DNA from: Spirochaetota bacterium
GTDB lineage: Bacteria > Spirochaetota > B62-G9
DNA: 8,063 nt
Direction: 5' to 3'
Assembly (NCBI GenBank): GCA_026990615.1
Contig: JALXDB010000084.1
Location: 1-8,063 of the forward strand
The position numbers and the translations under genes were made by a program. Shown here piece after piece: positions 7,293-8,063 of the stretch. The notes beneath the pieces are model-generated. The model was not told the DNA's origin and ran no database searches. It saw only the letters and a list, made by a program, of their open reading frames with translations. The stretch's first letter is position 1; each line of letters starts with the position of its first letter.

Positions 7293-7308
7293 AATAGTGG
7301 TAAAACAA
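7280..7308 (-). promoter_or_regulatory. Candidate promoter of the VOC-protein gene
   Basis: Read on the - strand, TTGTTT (complement of 7303-7308) and TATATT (complement of 7280-7285) are spaced by 17 bases, about 50 bases upstream of ATG 7229. The -10 matches the consensus at 5 of 6 positions and the -35 at 3 of 6. The -10 falls in the centre of the inverted repeat at 7272-7292. I found no equally good match on the + strand for the Nudix gene. Confidence 0.35.
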
Positions 7309-7331
7309 TATTTAAAGACGAAAATAATTCT

Positions 7332-7793
7332 ATGAGAATCAGGGTAGCTGGCATACTGATTAAAGATGAAAGGATATTAATGGTAAGGCACTGCAAGGGT
7401 AAAGATGAATACTGGCTACTGCCCGGTGGAGGTGTAGAAACAGGAGAGTATCTCAGAGATGCGTTGAGAAGAGAGGTTAGAGAAGAGCTCGGTTTATCTG
7501 TGAAAGTAAAAAAACTTCTCTATGTTTTTGAGTCTTTTGCTGATAAAGAAAAACATATTATCCAACCCACTTTTTTAATGGATGCTGATAAACTCGCATT
7601 CAGCCGATCTAAAGATAGACGTGTCTGCGGATATTCCTTTTTTGGTAAAGAAGAACTGAAAGAACTAAGGGTTTATCCCGATATTAATGATGAACTGGTG
7701 GAACTGCTTGCCATCAGATTAGAGAATAGCGAAGAAGAAATCAAGAATATTAAATGGAGGGTGCGTTATATCTTAAAAAAATGGAGAGAATAA
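7332..7793 (+). CDS. Nudix hydrolase
   Basis: Hydrolyses a nucleoside diphosphate linked to another moiety, with Mg2+ or Mn2+ held by the Nudix box. The protein has 153 residues. The box is a perfect match to G-x5-E-x7-R-E-U-x-E-E-x-G-U: Gly33, Glu39, then REVREELGL at 47-55, with Glu51 and Glu52 as the expected metal ligands. The preceding YWLLPGGGVETGE is the usual lead-in, and the N-terminal strand (IRVAGILIKDERILMVRH) is typical of the fold. The substrate cannot be told from the sequence; nothing identifies it as MutT, ADP-ribose or RppH type. The C-terminus is basic (IKWRVRYILKKWRE). No clear ribosome site lies before ATG 7332, but no alternative start fits the fold better. Its 3' end overlaps the next gene, so the two are probably translated from one mRNA. 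Confidence 0.9.
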   Translation: MRIRVAGILIKDERILMVRHCKGKDEYWLLPGGGVETGEYLRDALRREVREELGLSVKVKKLLYVFESFADKEKHIIQPTFLMDADKLAFSRSKDRRVCGYSFFGKEELKELRVYPDINDELVELLAIRLENSEEEIKNIKWRVRYILKKWRE

Positions 7794-8063
7794 AATTTTC
7801 AGTAATTATATTCATTCTTATTTTAATTTCCCTTTTGGCGCCTGTTTTGCTGTTTGGTGAATATGACTATCGGTATGCGGTTGACTGGGAAAAGTCAAAA
7901 CTAACTGTAACAGGATATTCTGAGATTTTGCCGCAGGAGACTGGCAATTACATAGACTGGCAGTACCGGGCAGTTCTGGACGCAGGTGATAAATTGTGGG
8001 AGAATTTTTTCAGAAGCCTTAAAGACATTAGCATTAATGCGTTCAGAAGAGCATCCGATATCC
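7781..8063 (+). CDS. Exported or membrane-anchored protein of unknown function, N-terminal part, cut by right edge
   Basis: From ATG 7781 the frame stays open to the right edge (94 codons), overlapping the last 13 bases of the Nudix gene in another frame. The protein begins MERIKFSVIIFILI and continues hydrophobic to about residue 26, a typical signal peptide or N-terminal anchor, with possible cleavage near LLFG-EYDY. The mature part reads DYRYAVDWEKSKLTVTGY, then GNYIDWQYRAVLDAGDKLW and a helical, charged stretch. The pattern of a short strand with TVTG followed by a WQ-x-RA-x-x-x-A helix loosely recalls LPP20-like exported proteins of spirochaetes and other diderms, but this is a weak resemblance. 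GGAGG at 7756-7760 is too far (20 bases) for a normal ribosome site. An in-frame ATG at 7754 would add nine residues and extend the overlap to 40 bases. Translational coupling to the Nudix gene is likely. Confidence 0.8.
   Translation, partial: MERIKFSVIIFILILISLLAPVLLFGEYDYRYAVDWEKSKLTVTGYSEILPQETGNYIDWQYRAVLDAGDKLWENFFRSLKDISINAFRRASDI

Noticed and set aside
1..8063. A CRISPR array, transposon, prophage, toxin-antitoxin pair or defence system
   Set aside because: I found no direct-repeat array, transposase, integrase, phage structural gene or small toxin pair; the RecJ-family gene here has no defence partners such as helicase, reverse transcriptase or effector genes beside it.

Overview
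This AT-rich window is bacterial, gene-dense and largely housekeeping in character. The murein transglycosylase with LysM repeats implies a peptidoglycan wall and suggests a diderm (Gram-negative) bacterium. The RecJ-type nuclease is unusual: its first metal motif reads DRDVD, and it carries an extra block of about 90 residues. The truncated exported protein at the right edge is faintly reminiscent of proteins seen in spirochaetes. I would therefore lean towards a spirochaete-like or other low-GC diderm lineage, with low confidence; no rRNA or other phylogenetic marker is present.

Layout. From 1 to about 6199 everything is on the + strand: the C-terminal end of a probable class III (glutamate-1-semialdehyde aminomutase-like) aminotransferase (1-341, cut by the left edge); a small three-helix membrane protein of unknown function (359-688); a RecJ/DHH single-strand DNA exonuclease (752-2785); an MltD-like lytic transglycosylase with two LysM repeats (2804-4138); a DUF72/YecE protein (4185-4928); and a class I aspartate-type aminotransferase (5015-6199) with a strong ribosome binding site. 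The first five lie 17 to 63 bases apart and could be one transcript. The aminotransferase follows an 86-base gap holding a possible promoter. A two-half VOC (glyoxalase/dioxygenase-fold) protein lies on the - strand (6192-7229) and meets the aminotransferase tail to tail with an 8-base overlap. A divergent intergenic region of 102 bases (7230-7331) contains a perfect AT-rich inverted repeat over a candidate -10 box. It separates the VOC gene from a + strand pair: a Nudix hydrolase (7332-7793) and an overlapping exported protein of unknown function that runs off the right edge (from 7781).

How the genes relate. I see no single pathway. RecJ serves DNA repair and recombination, the transglycosylase serves wall remodelling, and the two aminotransferases belong to amino acid or tetrapyrrole-type metabolism. 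There is no CRISPR array, transposase, phage gene, tRNA or rRNA, and no intergenic stretch over about 100 bases. The most interesting item is the inserted block in RecJ, which has a faint resemblance to a DEDD (DnaQ-like) exonuclease with lost first-motif acids. Next are the uneven loss of metal ligands across the VOC protein and the edge gene that overlaps the Nudix gene.
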